From: Oceanirhabdus sp. W0125-5
Lineage (GTDB): Bacteria > Bacillota > Clostridia > Clostridiales > Clostridiaceae
Direction: 5' to 3'
Assembly (NCBI RefSeq): GCF_027938815.1
Contig: NZ_CP115913.1
Location: 678,001-742,000 of the forward strand
DNA length: 64,000 bases
The notes beneath the pieces were generated by a model. It had not been told where the DNA came from. It saw only the letters and a list, made by a program, of their open reading frames with translations, and did not search any database. Shown piece after piece: positions 63,055-64,000 of this stretch. The translations under genes were made by a program, and so were the position numbers. Numbering within the stretch: the first letter of the stretch is position 1; each line of letters begins with the position of its first letter.

Positions 63055-64000
63055 TTGAGTCTCTATATTTAGTACATCATCAATAATTTTATCTACATCT
63101 AATAAAATAATGTTTCCATGATTCCTACTAAATTCGATAACATCATCTTTAAAACCACATTTAGAAAAGAACATATAATACTTATTTTCACAATTAAATA
63201 TTTGAGATTTTTCAATAAGTGAATTTACAACTTCCATTCCTAAAGTTTCATTCCTCCACTTACATTCACCAAATAAAATCTGGTCATTATTTCTACAGAT
63301 TATATCTATTTCCTCTTCTCTTCTTTTTTTAGGATTATTTCCCCACCATCTACCAATGGATTCAAAAATGAAAGGGATGTCTTTACTGAAGTTTTTTCTT
63401 CGCAAATATTGTATACAGATTTCTTCAAATACAAACCCTAAGTAATTACTTATGAATGTAGCTACTTTTTTTTCGTAAATATAATCAATTTTTTTTTGTT
63501 CTATTAGTTCAGTATTACCAAATACAAATCTAAACCAAAATGAGAACATGTTATCTTTAATTTTATATATGGTTTTTCGCGAACTTTGTTTTTCTCCTAA
63601 AGGAATTTCTTTTTCTACAATACCAAGCTCACAAAGATTTTTTATATATTTAGAACATTTATCTGATGACTCGCCAACTTTAGTGGAAATTTCATTTAAT
63701 CTGGTGGCACCTTTTGCAATAGTTTCTATTATTGAGTTATAAAACATAGGTTCTCTAAGTTCTTGTTGTAGTATATTTCTAGGTTCATCATAGAAATAAG
63801 AATTTTTATTGAAGAATGAGTTTTTAATGTTTTCTTTTACTGATAAATTATAATCAAATTTTTCTAAGTACTGGGGGATTCCACCAAGCACGCCATAACA
63901 AAAAACTTTATCTTCATTACTGTATTTTTTAAAGAATTCACAAGAAGTAAAAAAGTCAAAGGACTCTATCTTAAATTGTGCAGTTTTTCTTCCGAAAAGA
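63052..64000 (-). CDS. AAA/DUF234 ATPase, C-terminal part (gene cut by window edge)
   Basis: The frame is open from 63052 to the window end (over 315 residues visible). The visible start LFGRKTAQFKIESFDFFTSCEFF and VFCYGVLGGIPQYLEKFD match the lid region of archaeal/bacterial AAA ATPases, and the rest matches DUF234: a winged-helix (IIETIAKGATRLNEIS) and a PD-(D/E)XK-like nuclease core (REEEIDIICRNNDQILFGECKWR). The Walker A part lies outside the window. Such proteins are often in mobile or defence-like accessory loci. The GTG at 63891 is internal. Confidence 0.8.
   Translation of the reverse strand, partial: LFGRKTAQFKIESFDFFTSCEFFKKYSNEDKVFCYGVLGGIPQYLEKFDYNLSVKENIKNSFFNKNSYFYDEPRNILQQELREPMFYNSIIETIAKGATRLNEISTKVGESSDKCSKYIKNLCELGIVEKEIPLGEKQSSRKTIYKIKDNMFSFWFRFVFGNTELIEQKKIDYIYEKKVATFISNYLGFVFEEICIQYLRRKNFSKDIPFIFESIGRWWGNNPKKRREEEIDIICRNNDQILFGECKWRNETLGMEVVNSLIEKSQIFNCENKYYMFFSKCGFKDDVIEFSRNHGNIILLDVDKIIDDVLNIETQ

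Overview
The window is low-GC, AT-rich DNA with strong AGGAGG-type ribosome binding sites, frequent TTG/GTG starts, a small acid-soluble spore protein of the SspH type, an adenine riboswitch, a candidate PyrR element and intrinsic terminators after most operons. Together these point to the chromosome of a spore-forming, anaerobic Clostridium-like Firmicute. No rRNA, CRISPR array or prophage was seen.

Layout. 1-5.6 kb: the 3' end of a class I lysyl-tRNA synthetase, then an adaptor / FtsX-permease / adaptor export operon without its own ATPase. 5.7-13.6 kb: exonuclease III; a leftward methyltransferase-ThuA-nitroreductase operon behind a long structured leader with a terminator; a PadR/DUF2812 operon with a membrane metalloprotease-like gene behind a 51-bp palindrome; a chemotaxis receptor; sspH. 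13.7-24.5 kb: a MerR/aldo-keto reductase pair with a 19-bp-spaced promoter, an MFS exporter, a LacI-type regulator and purine nucleoside phosphorylase sharing one operator sequence, an SDR, an EEP-family hydrolase, a TetM-like GTPase behind a leader peptide, an aegerolysin/Cry34-like protein and an alkyltransferase. 24.6-31 kb: an ABC-F protein, a REP-associated tyrosine transposase (RAYT), a MutS2-like protein lacking Smr, and DUF2871. Six intergenic copies of a GGGACAGTTCTCAA repeat, mostly inverted pairs, lie between 17 and 30.6 kb and bracket the RAYT gene.

31.5-41.4 kb: a polar amino acid ABC transporter, an AI-2E family permease, an AraC regulator divergent from a GH31 glycosidase, adenosine deaminase under an adenine riboswitch plus a downstream promoter with a cre-like site, and a seven-tRNA cluster (Arg, Pro, Gly, His, Gln, Leu, Gly). 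41.5-52.4 kb: a structured repeat, a cation/proton antiporter, a molybdenum operon (XdhC, molybdopterin-binding protein, ModB, ModC, ModA), a GH25 lysozyme, and a QueG / GH20 / DUF4438 operon. 52.4-64 kb: a CPBP protease, an insertion sequence with exact 8-bp target duplications just upstream of an aminopeptidase P gene, a second copy of the structured repeat, a 3-methyladenine glycosylase, a candidate antisense-strand small RNA, carAB behind a PyrR-like element and a 67-codon leader ORF, and an incomplete AAA/DUF234 ATPase running off the right edge.

The most unusual material is non-coding: the RAYT-linked inverted repeats, a roughly 245-bp multi-hairpin repeat whose two copies show compensatory base changes, the attenuator-like leader at 8.8-9.1 kb, and the small-RNA unit at 58.1-58.3 kb. 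All functions are read from sequence motifs and remembered family features; no database search was possible.
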